Of a stretch of 28,444 nucleotides of DNA, positions 7,589 through 15,124 are shown one piece after another. The notes beneath the pieces are model-generated. The model did not search any database and had not been told where the DNA came from. It worked only from the letters and a program-made list of their open reading frames with translations. Made by a program: the position numbers and the translations under genes. Position 1 is the first letter of the stretch; each line of letters begins with the position of its first letter. This stretch comes from Deltaproteobacteria bacterium (lineage in GTDB: Bacteria > Desulfobacterota_C > Deferrisomatia > Deferrisomatales > JACRMM01): the NCBI GenBank assembly GCA_016218905.1, contig JACRCS010000554.1, forward strand, positions 1-28,444. The letters run 5' to 3'.

Positions 7589-9327
7589 TCCTCCCGTTCC
7601 TCGGCCTCCTACGGGGCAAAGAGCGGCGGCTCCTCGTCCTCTTTGGCGTGGGGCTCGCGGGCTCGGCCGCCTCGCTCGCCTCTCCCCTCATCGGAAAGGC
7701 CTTCGTCGACGCCGTCGCCACCCGCCGAGACTTCGCGGCCGTCCCGGCGATCGCCGCGGCGCTCGTCGCGCTCGCGATGCTGGACCTCCTGCTCGGGACC
7801 GCGGTGCGCCTGGTTCACACGAGGCTCTCGGCGGACCTCCTGAACGAGCTCCGGGCGCGGCTCTTTGGCCGGTGTCTCGAGGGACCCCTGGAGCACGCTG
7901 AGGCGTTCCGTCACGGGGACCTCCTCTGCCGTTTCGGGACGGACGCCCCGCAGGTCCAGGCCCTGCTGCTGGACGCGCTCATCGGGGGCGTGCAGAACCT
8001 CCTCTTCCTCGTCGTGGCCGCCGGGATCCTCGTGCGCCTCTCCGCGCCGCTCGCGCTCTGGAGCTTCGGAGGCGTCGCGGTCGCCCTGGCCGCGAGCGGG
8101 TGGTTTCGGCGACCGGTGGAGGCCCGTACCGGCGAGATCCGGGGGCTCATGGCGGCCCTCTCCCACTTCCTGGCGGAGCGGCTGGGCGCGCTGCGCCAGA
8201 TCCGCTTCCACAGGACCGAGGAGGCGGAGCTCGGGCGACTGACGGCGCTCAACGCCCGCCTCGCCGATCGGGTCGTCGCGTTCCAGTGGTTCGACACCGT
8301 GGCGGCCGGGCTCCCCGGGCTCGCGCTGACGCTCGGCCTCGCGTGGATCTACGTGCTCGGGGGGAGGCTCCTGGAGACGCGCGCCATCGGCCTCGGCACG
8401 TTCGTGGCGTTCGTCCTCTACCAGGGCCGCCTCTACGGGCCCGCCCGGGGACTCCTCGGCCTCGTCCGGAGCCTCCAGGAGGGCCGGGTCTCGCTCCGGC
8501 GGGTGGGGGAGGTGCTCTCAGGGACCGGCGACACGCCGCTGGCCGGCGGCGACCCGGGCGGGGCGCCCCCGGCCGAGCTCGAGGCGGGCGAGGTCCGAGT
8601 CGAGGACGTCACCTTCGCCTACCCGGGCAAGGCGCCGGTGCTCCGGGGCCTCAGCCTCACCCTCCGGCCGGGGGAGAAGACCGCGATCTTCGGCCGGTCC
8701 GGGGCCGGCAAGTCGACCCTGGTGCAGCTCCTCTTCGGGCTCCGCGCTCCCGCCGGCGGCCGCGTGGAGACCGGGGGCGGACAAGGGGCGGGACGACCGG
8801 GCCTCGGCTACGCCGGAGCCGAGCCCTTTCTCCTCCACGCCTCTTTGGAGGAGAATGTCCGCTACGCCCGCGCCGATGCCCCGCGGGAGGCCGTGCTCCG
8901 TGCCGCCGCCGTGGCCGAGCTCCACGAGCTCGCGCTCTCGCTCCCCCACGGCTACGATACCGTCATCGGCGGGCGGGGGCTCGCCCTCTCCGACGGCCAG
9001 CGCCAGCGGGTGGGCATCGCTCGGCTCGTCCTCCAGGATCCCTCGATCCTCGTCCTCGACGAGGCCTTCTCCGGCCTCGACCTGGAGACGGAGAGGCGGA
9101 TCCGCACGAACCTTCGGGAGGCGTTCGCGGACCGGACCCTCCTCGTCATCTCGCACCGGCCGGTGGGGCTCGAGGAGTTCGACCGAATCCTCTTCCTCCG
9201 CGACGGGCGCCTGAGCCTGGTCGCACCCGGCGAACTGAGGGAGCTCCTGCTCCACGGCTCCCGTGAGAAGAGCTGCACTTCACCCTGGCTAGAAGGAGAA
9301 GAGCATGTCCCAGATTCTGCGCATTGA
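7576..9327 (+). CDS. qhpF: QhpF-like ABC exporter (fused membrane and ATPase domains)
   Basis: A 583-residue half-transporter of the exporter type. The start is TTG at 7576, five bases after GGAGGAGGAG, and it overlaps the previous gene by 13 bases. Residues 1 to about 300 form the membrane domain with hydrophobic segments near 18-40, 58-80, 136-175 and 240-285. The ATPase domain carries Walker A GRSGAGKST (373-381), signature LSDGQ (471-475), Walker B ILVLDE (491-496) and H-loop His527. Two deviations stand out: the usual signature LSGGQ reads LSDGQ, and the Q-loop region (YVPQDPF in relatives) reads YAGAEPF, so the Q-loop Gln is missing. Position in the operon supports export of the modified gamma subunit or another maturation substrate. 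It overlaps the AOR start by 23 bases. Confidence 0.88.
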   Translation: MLRLILPFLGLLRGKERRLLVLFGVGLAGSAASLASPLIGKAFVDAVATRRDFAAVPAIAAALVALAMLDLLLGTAVRLVHTRLSADLLNELRARLFGRCLEGPLEHAEAFRHGDLLCRFGTDAPQVQALLLDALIGGVQNLLFLVVAAGILVRLSAPLALWSFGGVAVALAASGWFRRPVEARTGEIRGLMAALSHFLAERLGALRQIRFHRTEEAELGRLTALNARLADRVVAFQWFDTVAAGLPGLALTLGLAWIYVLGGRLLETRAIGLGTFVAFVLYQGRLYGPARGLLGLVRSLQEGRVSLRRVGEVLSGTGDTPLAGGDPGGAPPAELEAGEVRVEDVTFAYPGKAPVLRGLSLTLRPGEKTAIFGRSGAGKSTLVQLLFGLRAPAGGRVETGGGQGAGRPGLGYAGAEPFLLHASLEENVRYARADAPREAVLRAAAVAELHELALSLPHGYDTVIGGRGLALSDGQRQRVGIARLVLQDPSILVLDEAFSGLDLETERRIRTNLREAFADRTLLVISHRPVGLEEFDRILFLRDGRLSLVAPGELRELLLHGSREKSCTSPWLEGEEHVPDSAH

Positions 9328-11014
9328 CCTCTCGTCGCGCACCGCGGCCCTGGAGGCCGTCCCCTCCTCCCTCGCCGACCTCGGCGGGCGCGGGCTCACT
9401 TCGGCGATCGTCGCGGCCGAGGTCCCTCCCAAGGCCGACCCCCTCGGCCGCGAGAACAAGCTGGTGCTCGCTCCCGGGCTCCTGGCGGCGACTCCGGTCC
9501 CCAACACCGGGCGCCTCTCCGTGGGCGCGAAGAGCCCCCTCACGGGAACGATCAAGGAGGCGAACTCCGGAGGTGCCGCCGCCCAGAAGCTCGCGCGCCT
9601 CGGGATCGCGGCGGTGGTCCTCGAAGGGGCGGCTTCCGAACCGGTCGTCGTCTCCATCGATCGCAACGGCGCCACGGTCCGGCCGGCCGGGACCCTCTGG
9701 GGCCTCGGGAGCTACGACGCCGTTCGCAAACTGCGCGCCGAGTATCCGAGCTCGGCTTTCGCCCTCGTGGGGCCGGCCGGCGAACGCGGCCTCAAGGCGG
9801 CGTCGGTCTGCGTCACGACGCCGGACGACCTCATCCGCACCGCGTCCCGGGGCGGGATGGGCGCGGTGATGGGCAAGAAGAACGTCAAGGCCATCGCCGT
9901 GAACGACGAGGGGGCCGCCGGGGCGGCGATCGCGGACGCCGAAGGCCTCAAGAAGGCCGCCAAGGCCCTCACCCAGGGCGTCCTCGCCCATCCCCTCGTC
10001 GGCGGCTTCCAGGCCCTCGGAACGGCGCTGCTCGTCCCCATGATCAACGAGATGGGGGGCCTCCCGACCCGCAACTTCTCGACGGGGCAGTTCGAGAAGC
10101 AGGCGGCCATCGGGGGCGAGGCCCTCGCCAAGATCATGTCCGAGCGGAAGGGCGCCACGACGAAGCACAGCTGCATGCCGGGGTGCGTGATCCACTGCTC
10201 CCAGGTGTACACGGACCCCCAGGGTGCCTTTGTCACCTCGGGCCTCGAGTACGAGACGATCGTCCTCACGGGCAGCAACTGCGCCGTGGGCGACCCCGAC
10301 CAGATCGCCCGGATCGACCGCACCTGCGACGACCTGGGCCTCGACACCATGGAGATCGGCGCAGCCGTGGGGGTCGCCATGGAGGGCGGGAAGATCCCCT
10401 GGGGCGACGGCCGCCGCGTCGTAGAGGTGCTGGAGTCCATCCGGCGGGACGACTCCCTAGGGCTCCTCATCGGGAACGGCTGCCGCGACACGGGTAAGGC
10501 CCTCGGCGTGGCCCGGGTGCCCCAGGTGAAGGGGCAGGGCCTCGCCGCCTATGACCCCCGCGTCCTCAAGGGGACCGGGGTGACCTACGCCACCTGCCCC
10601 ATGGGCGCCGACCACACGGCCGGGAACGCGCTCCCGAGTCCGGCCAACCCGAGCTACAACCCCGGCGACCCGAAGGGACAGAACCAGATGTCGGAGTTCC
10701 TCCAGGCCTTCATGGCGGCGGTGGATACCCTGGGGCTCTGCCTCTTCGCCTCGGTCCCGATGGCCGAGACGCCCGGGTGCCTGGAAGAGCTCGTCGCGGC
10801 CGTGGCGGCGAAGACCGGCCGCAGCCTCGCGCCGGACTACCTCATCCAGCTCGGCCGGCAGGCGGTCCTGACGGAGAGGGAGTTCAACCGCCGGGCCGGC
10901 TTCACCCCGGCGGACGACCGGCTGCCCCGCTTCTTCTACGAGGAGGCGCTGCAGCCGGGCGGAGGCGTCTGGGACGTGGCGGACGCGGACGTCGACCAGG
11001 TCTTCGCAGGTTGA
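9305..11014 (+). CDS. Aldehyde:ferredoxin oxidoreductase family tungsten/molybdenum enzyme
   Basis: Cytoplasmic W- or Mo-bis-pterin enzyme that oxidises aldehydes to acids and reduces ferredoxin or a similar carrier. The 569-residue protein has the N-terminal pterin-binding region (GGRG at 27-30, NTGRLSVGAKSPLTG at 67-81), a [4Fe-4S] motif CMPGCVIHC (C290, C294, C298) with the fourth ligand at C479 (DTLGLC), and the CPMGADHTAG segment (431-440). The first pair is spaced CxxxC instead of the CxxC of the Pyrococcus enzyme, a variant I recall in other family members. ATG 9305 has AAGGAG at 9293-9298. It is embedded between the exporter and the QhpE protease, which suggests it clears the aldehyde made by QHNDH. 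A role in maturation is possible but unsupported. Confidence 0.93.
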   Translation: MSQILRIDLSSRTAALEAVPSSLADLGGRGLTSAIVAAEVPPKADPLGRENKLVLAPGLLAATPVPNTGRLSVGAKSPLTGTIKEANSGGAAAQKLARLGIAAVVLEGAASEPVVVSIDRNGATVRPAGTLWGLGSYDAVRKLRAEYPSSAFALVGPAGERGLKAASVCVTTPDDLIRTASRGGMGAVMGKKNVKAIAVNDEGAAGAAIADAEGLKKAAKALTQGVLAHPLVGGFQALGTALLVPMINEMGGLPTRNFSTGQFEKQAAIGGEALAKIMSERKGATTKHSCMPGCVIHCSQVYTDPQGAFVTSGLEYETIVLTGSNCAVGDPDQIARIDRTCDDLGLDTMEIGAAVGVAMEGGKIPWGDGRRVVEVLESIRRDDSLGLLIGNGCRDTGKALGVARVPQVKGQGLAAYDPRVLKGTGVTYATCPMGADHTAGNALPSPANPSYNPGDPKGQNQMSEFLQAFMAAVDTLGLCLFASVPMAETPGCLEELVAAVAAKTGRSLAPDYLIQLGRQAVLTEREFNRRAGFTPADDRLPRFFYEEALQPGGGVWDVADADVDQVFAG

Positions 11015-11739
11015 GGAGCCCGGAGCCGGGGCTCGCCGCCCCGGCTCCCGGACTGGCGCCGGCCTTGGAGCGACTTCGCGTCGGGGTCATCGATACCGGC
11101 GTGAACGCCTGGCACTCGCACGTGCGGGGCGCGGTGGCGGGCTTTCGGATCTACGCGGACGCGGCGGGGAGGATCCGGGAAGACTCCGACTTCCGCGACC
11201 CGGCGGGGCACGGGACGGCGGTGGCGGGGGTCCTCCGGGAGGGACTCCCCGAGGCGGAGATCCTGGCGGTGCGGGTCTTCGACGAGGGACTCCGGACCTA
11301 CCCCTCCCTCGTCGCCCGGGCGATCCTCCGGGCGGCCGCCGAGGGGTGCCGCCTGATCAACCTGAGCCTCGGGGTTCCCGTCGGCCCCGGCGCCGAGCTC
11401 CTCGCCGAGGCGTGCGCGGCCGCCCTCGAAACGGGCTGCCTCCTCGTCGCCTCGGCGGACCCGTCGGAGCCCCGCCTCCCCGCGCTCCTGCCCGGCGTGA
11501 TTCGAGCCGTCGCCGACGAGCGCCTCGCCCCCGGAGAGGTCCGGTCCGATGGTCCTCTCCGCTTCGCGGCGTGCGGACGGCCCAAGGACCTCTCCGCCCT
11601 CCCTCCCTCGGCCAACCTCCGGGGGCACTCCTTCGCCTGCGCGAGGGTCGCGGTCCACCTGGCCCGAAGCGGGACCGCCGTCCGCCGCCCTGTCGCAACG
11701 CGCCGTCCGCTCGTGCCCCGGTCGGCCCACCTCTCCTGA
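11011..11739 (+). CDS. qhpE: QhpE-like subtilisin-family leader protease
   Basis: Small subtilisin-like serine protease (242 residues) without a signal peptide, expected to cut the leader from QhpC in the cytoplasm. The catalytic triad is visible: D28 in VIDTGVN, H67 in GHGTAVAG and S207 in GHSFACARVA. The Ser motif reads GHS instead of the usual GTS. Where subtilisins have the oxyanion-hole Asn in a VAAGN-type strand, this protein has VASAD (D150). The start is TTG at 11011, overlapping the AOR stop (TTGA). A second TTG at 11065 is possible but has no ribosome site. The last 25 residues are basic and unconserved in appearance. It is the last gene of the operon. Confidence 0.88.
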   Translation: MRSPEPGLAAPAPGLAPALERLRVGVIDTGVNAWHSHVRGAVAGFRIYADAAGRIREDSDFRDPAGHGTAVAGVLREGLPEAEILAVRVFDEGLRTYPSLVARAILRAAAEGCRLINLSLGVPVGPGAELLAEACAAALETGCLLVASADPSEPRLPALLPGVIRAVADERLAPGEVRSDGPLRFAACGRPKDLSALPPSANLRGHSFACARVAVHLARSGTAVRRPVATRRPLVPRSAHLS

Positions 11740-11781
11740 GTTCTTGCGGCGGGTCGGCCGGAGACCGCCTCTGAGGAATAT

Positions 11782-11797
11782 TCGACACGACTGTCGA
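11782..11797. promoter_or_regulatory. Inverted repeat TCGACA-N4-TGTCGA
   Basis: A perfect 6-bp inverted repeat with a 4-base spacer (11782-11787 and 11792-11797) lies in the short gap between qhpE and the decayed response regulator. It could be an operator for a dimeric regulator. The overlapping 10-mer AATATTCGAC (11777-11786) recurs in reverse orientation at 22132-22141, upstream of the RND efflux operon. Confidence 0.35.
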
Positions 11798-11827
11798 CAT
11801 TCACACAGCCCGCCGCCCCTCCCGGGG

Positions 11828-12409
11828 ATGCGCTCCCCCGACCAAACGCTTCGACTCGTCCGCACCGACATCAAAATGCCGGGTCTGGACGGGATGGACC
11901 TCCTCCGGAAGATCAAGGAGTGCTCCCCGGGGACACAGGTCGTCGTCGTCACCGCCTTCGGGACCCTCGAAATGGCGCTCGAGGCCGGCGCCTTCGAGTA
12001 CGTCCGCAAGCCTTACAATCGTGACGAGCTCAAGCGCACGGTTCCTAAAGCCTTGCGATTTCGAAGCCTTGAGACGGAGAATGTGCGACTCCGGCGGGAG
12101 GTCGGCCGGAAGTTCGGCTTCGAGAACCTCATCGGCGGCTCACCTGAGATGCAGGCGGTCTTCCGGCTCATCGAGAAGGTGGCCGACTCGGAGGCCGGTA
12201 CGGGCAAGGAGCTCGTGGCCCGCGCGATCCATCACGGAAGCTCCAGGGCCGAGGAGCCCTTCGTCGCGATCAACTGCGCCGCCATTCCCCGGGAGCTCCT
12301 GGAGAGCAAAGGCTGGAGACTATTCTTCAGGGCGCCCGCGCTCCCGGCTGCAACCGAGCCGGTCTCCCGGGCAGAACAGGGTCGCGGTAAAGTGTGGCCC
12401 GGTTCTTGA
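11828..12409 (+). pseudogene. Decayed sigma-54-dependent response regulator (NtrC/ZraR type)
   Basis: Remains of an enhancer-binding response regulator. From about 11848 the frame encodes the second half of a receiver domain (TDIKMPGLDGMDLLRKIKE with the phospho-acceptor Asp, VVTAFG, EYVRKPYNRDEL), the linker helix, and the start of the AAA+ domain (LIGGSPEMQAVFRLIEKVADS, then GTGKELVARAIH and FVAINCAAIPRELLES). Three lesions are visible. The first roughly 40 receiver residues are missing. An in-frame deletion removes about 10 residues before GTGK, including the front of the Walker A motif. All sequence after LLES, including the GAFTGA loop and the DNA-binding domain, is replaced by unrelated residues up to the stop at 12409. 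It cannot be a working activator. Confidence 0.85.
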
Positions 12410-12445
12410 AAAGACGTCGCCGAGTCCTGCCCTGAGGAGGGAGCC

Positions 12446-12649
12446 ATGACCTCGAAGACGAAGAGCGTGCTGCTGCAGATTCTTCTCGCCGTGGCGCTCG
12501 TGAGCGCAGGCGCGCTCCTCGCCCTCCTTGGGGTGCGACCTCCCTGCTGTGATCCGAAGGCCGGCCCGTCGGTAGCGTGCCCGCCCGGGTCTCCGGGGCA
12601 GACCACTGGACAAGCCGCTGCGACCGGTCAAACATTCCAGGGCAGGTAA
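12446..12649 (+). CDS. Small single-span membrane protein with Cys-rich tail
   Basis: A 67-residue product with a clear AGGAGG site (12435-12440) five bases before ATG. Residues 7-29 form one hydrophobic helix (LLQILLAVALVSAGALLALLG). The tail holds PPCCDPKAGPSVACPPG with three cysteines and then a Gln/Thr/Gly-rich end. I do not recognise a family. It lies 28 bases before the DUF2318 gene and is probably the first gene of that operon. The cysteines could bind metal, but this is inference. Confidence 0.6.
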   Translation: MTSKTKSVLLQILLAVALVSAGALLALLGVRPPCCDPKAGPSVACPPGSPGQTTGQAAATGQTFQGR

Positions 12650-12676
12650 GCTGCCCCTCATGAAGGAGAAGTGAAG

Positions 12677-13219
12677 ATGTCGGATGGGAAGACTGCTTCA
12701 AAGAAAACCGCCGTCCTGGGAGGCGCCAAGCCCAAACGGAAGGGGCTCGGCCTCGCGGCCGGCATCGGCGCCGCCGTGCTCGTCCTCGCCGGGGCCTACT
12801 ACTTCGTCGCCGGGCGCGGAGTGGGGCTCCCCACCGGACCGACCGTGGCGGAGGCCGCCGGCGGAGAGATCTCCCTGCCGGTCGCCCAGTTCTCGGACGG
12901 GAAGGCTCGCTTCTACAAGCTGGAGGCCCAGGGAGTCGCGGTCCGCTACTACGCGGTGAAGGGCTCGGACGGGGCGATGCACACTGCCTATGACGCCTGC
13001 GACGCCTGCTGGCATTCGGGGAAGGGATACAAGCAGGCGGGGGACGTGATGGTCTGCCAGAACTGCAACCGGACCTTCGCCATCAACGAGATCGGTCAGG
13101 TCCATGGCGGCTGCAACCCGTCGCCGCTCAAGCACGAGGTGCGAAGCGCGAATCTGGTGATCCGCGTGGCGGACGTCCAGGCGGGCCGCCGCTACTTCGA
13201 CCTCTCCAAGGCGGGATGA
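12677..13219 (+). CDS. DUF2318-type membrane-anchored Cys-rich protein
   Basis: A 180-residue protein with a basic N-terminus, one membrane segment (about 25-45) and an external domain of the DUF2318 (FtrD-like) kind. The domain contains CDAC (C108, C111), then CQNC (C127, C130) and GGCNP (C146), with H113 and the aromatic YYAVKGSDG strand before them, a pattern suited to Fe-S or metal binding. ATG at 12677 is preferred because AAGGAG (12663-12668) is eight bases upstream; GTG 12671 would be too close. The permease gene follows after one base. Relatives occur with iron or copper transport genes, so a metal-linked redox or delivery role for the following ABC transporter is plausible. Confidence 0.85.
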   Translation: MSDGKTASKKTAVLGGAKPKRKGLGLAAGIGAAVLVLAGAYYFVAGRGVGLPTGPTVAEAAGGEISLPVAQFSDGKARFYKLEAQGVAVRYYAVKGSDGAMHTAYDACDACWHSGKGYKQAGDVMVCQNCNRTFAINEIGQVHGGCNPSPLKHEVRSANLVIRVADVQAGRRYFDLSKAG

Positions 13220-13220
13220 C

Positions 13221-14390
13221 ATGACACTCAGGGACATCGCGCTCCTCAACCTCCGGCGTCGGAAGGCCAAGGCGGGCTTCGTCCTCGCCGGGCTCCTCAT
13301 CGGCGTCTCCACCGTGGTCGCCCTGATCAGCCTCGTGACGGCGATCACGGAAGACATCAACCACAAGCTCGAACAGTACGGGGCGAACATCCTCGTCGTC
13401 CCGAAGACCGAGAACCTCTCGCTCTCCTACGGCGGCCTCTCCCTCGGTGGCGTCTCCTTCGAGATGCAGGAGCTGCGGCAGGAGGACCTGAAGAAGGTCT
13501 TCAAGATCCCGAACGCCGGGAACGTCGCGGCCCTGGGTCCCGTGGTTCTGGGGCCGGTGGAGATCTCGTCGAAGAAGGTGCTCCTGGCCGGCGTCGACTT
13601 CCGCGCGACGAAGGTCCTCAAGCCGTGGTGGAAGGTCCAGGGCACGGTCCCCGAAGGTAAGGGCGTGATCCTCGGCTCCGAGGCCGCCCGGGTCCTCGGG
13701 GCCCGCGGGGGGAGCACCCTGACCCTCGGGGGCTGGGACGTGCCGGTGACCGGAGTCCTGGAGGCCACCGGCTCCCAGGACGACAGCCTCGTCTTCACCG
13801 ACGTCGGCACCGCCCAGTTCCTCCTCGACAAGCCGGGCCGCGTCTCGATGGCGGAGGTGGCGGCGATGTGCAAGGACTGCCCGATCGAGGACATGGTGAA
13901 GCAGATCTCGGCCGTGCTCCCGGGCGCCAACGTCATGGCGATCCAGCAGGTCGTGAAGGGGCGCATGGAGACGCTGGCCCACTTCAAGAAGTTCTCCTAC
14001 GGGATCTCGGCCGTCGTGATCCTGGTGGGGAGCCTCGTCGTCCTCGTCACGATGATGGGGAGCGTCCGCGAGCGCACGGGGGAGATCGGGATCTTTCGGG
14101 CCATCGGTTTCCGGAAGAGCCACGTCATCCGGATCGTCCTGCTGGAGGCCGGAATCGTCTCGGCGCTGGCGGGGGTGCTCGGCTACTTCGGCGGCCTGGG
14201 CGCGACCAAGGCGCTGCTGCCCTTCTTCGCCGAAGGAGGTCACGCCGGGCACGGAGCTAGCGTGCCCTTCGACCCTGCGTTGGGCCTCGGCGCCCTCGCC
14301 CTCTCCATCGTCCTCGGCCTCGCCGCGAGCGCCTATCCCGCACTCATCGCCGCGCGCCTCGATCCCAACGAAGCGCTGCGCTCCCTATAG
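13221..14390 (+). CDS. FtsX/MacB-type ABC transporter permease
   Basis: A 389-residue permease with the MacB/LolC layout: a first membrane helix (about 18-40) after the amphipathic RDIALLNLRRRKAKAG segment, a large periplasmic domain (about 45-265), and three C-terminal helices (near 265-290, 310-330 and 355-380). SVRERTGEIGIFRAIGFRKSHV is the typical coupling segment, and the protein ends with the family pattern RLDPNEALRSL. A short HAGHGA stretch sits between the last helices. It pairs with the ATPase starting nine bases downstream. Such transporters usually perform mechanical work on periplasmic or lipid substrates; here the flanking DUF2318 and HMA proteins suggest a metal-related task. 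Confidence 0.92.
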   Translation: MTLRDIALLNLRRRKAKAGFVLAGLLIGVSTVVALISLVTAITEDINHKLEQYGANILVVPKTENLSLSYGGLSLGGVSFEMQELRQEDLKKVFKIPNAGNVAALGPVVLGPVEISSKKVLLAGVDFRATKVLKPWWKVQGTVPEGKGVILGSEAARVLGARGGSTLTLGGWDVPVTGVLEATGSQDDSLVFTDVGTAQFLLDKPGRVSMAEVAAMCKDCPIEDMVKQISAVLPGANVMAIQQVVKGRMETLAHFKKFSYGISAVVILVGSLVVLVTMMGSVRERTGEIGIFRAIGFRKSHVIRIVLLEAGIVSALAGVLGYFGGLGATKALLPFFAEGGHAGHGASVPFDPALGLGALALSIVLGLAASAYPALIAARLDPNEALRSL

Positions 14391-14399
14391 GAGTGGACT

Positions 14400-15110
14400 T
14401 TGAGCTACATACGAGCAGAAAAGCTGGTCAAGGAGTACGGCACGGGCGACGCAAAGGTGAGCGCCGTCCGGGGGATCGGCTTCACCATCGACGCCGGCGA
14501 GTTCGTGGGGGTCATGGGTGAGTCCGGTTCCGGCAAATCGACCCTCCTCTCCCTGATGGGAGCGCTCAACACCCCGACCTCCGGCACCTACATCGTCGAC
14601 GACATCGACGTGTACGGGCTCGGCGCCGAGCAGCGCGCGGACTTCCGGCGGGAGTTCCTCGGCTTCGTCTTCCAGAGCTTCCATCTCGTTCCCTACCTCA
14701 CGCTGGCCGAGAACGTAATGCTCCCGCTCGCCATCGTGAGGAAGAGCAAGGGAGAGAAGAGGCGGATGGCGGAAGAGGCGCTGGCGCGAGTGGGGCTCGC
14801 GGGCAAGGCCGGTCGCCTGCCGAGCCAGATCTCGGGCGGCGAACAGGAGCGCGTGGCCATCGCCCGGGCGATCGTGAACGAGCCGCCCGTCCTCCTGGCG
14901 GACGAGCCCACCGGGAACCTCGACACCAAGACCACCGCCGAGATCATGGACCTCCTGACGAACCTGAACCGCGAGGGCATGACCATCGTCATGGTCACCC
15001 ATAACCTCGAATGTGCCAAATACGTCCGGCGCGTGCTGAGGATCTCCGACGGTCTCCTGGTCCAGGAAGACCGGGTCGTGCGTCCGGCCAGCGCGGCCGT
15101 CTCCGGCTGA
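14400..15110 (+). CDS. LolD/MacB-type ABC transporter ATPase
   Basis: A 236-residue ATP-binding protein. Walker A is GESGSGKST (about 40-48), the Q-loop lies in FVFQSFHLVPYLT, the signature is SGGEQ (one change from SGGQQ), Walker B is VLLADEPTGNLD and the H-loop is VTHN. All key residues are present. The start is TTG at 14400 giving SYIRAEKLVKEYG, with AGGAG at 14389-14393 overlapping the end of the permease gene. It energises the permease encoded immediately upstream. Confidence 0.94.
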   Translation: MSYIRAEKLVKEYGTGDAKVSAVRGIGFTIDAGEFVGVMGESGSGKSTLLSLMGALNTPTSGTYIVDDIDVYGLGAEQRADFRREFLGFVFQSFHLVPYLTLAENVMLPLAIVRKSKGEKRRMAEEALARVGLAGKAGRLPSQISGGEQERVAIARAIVNEPPVLLADEPTGNLDTKTTAEIMDLLTNLNREGMTIVMVTHNLECAKYVRRVLRISDGLLVQEDRVVRPASAAVSG

Positions 15111-15124
15111 GAGAGGACAATCCC

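Noticed and set aside
12395..12409. Sigma-54-like site TGGCCCGGTTCTTGA before the small membrane protein
   Set aside because: The invariant GC of the -12 box is GA, and it overlaps the end of the decayed regulator frame; too weak to call.
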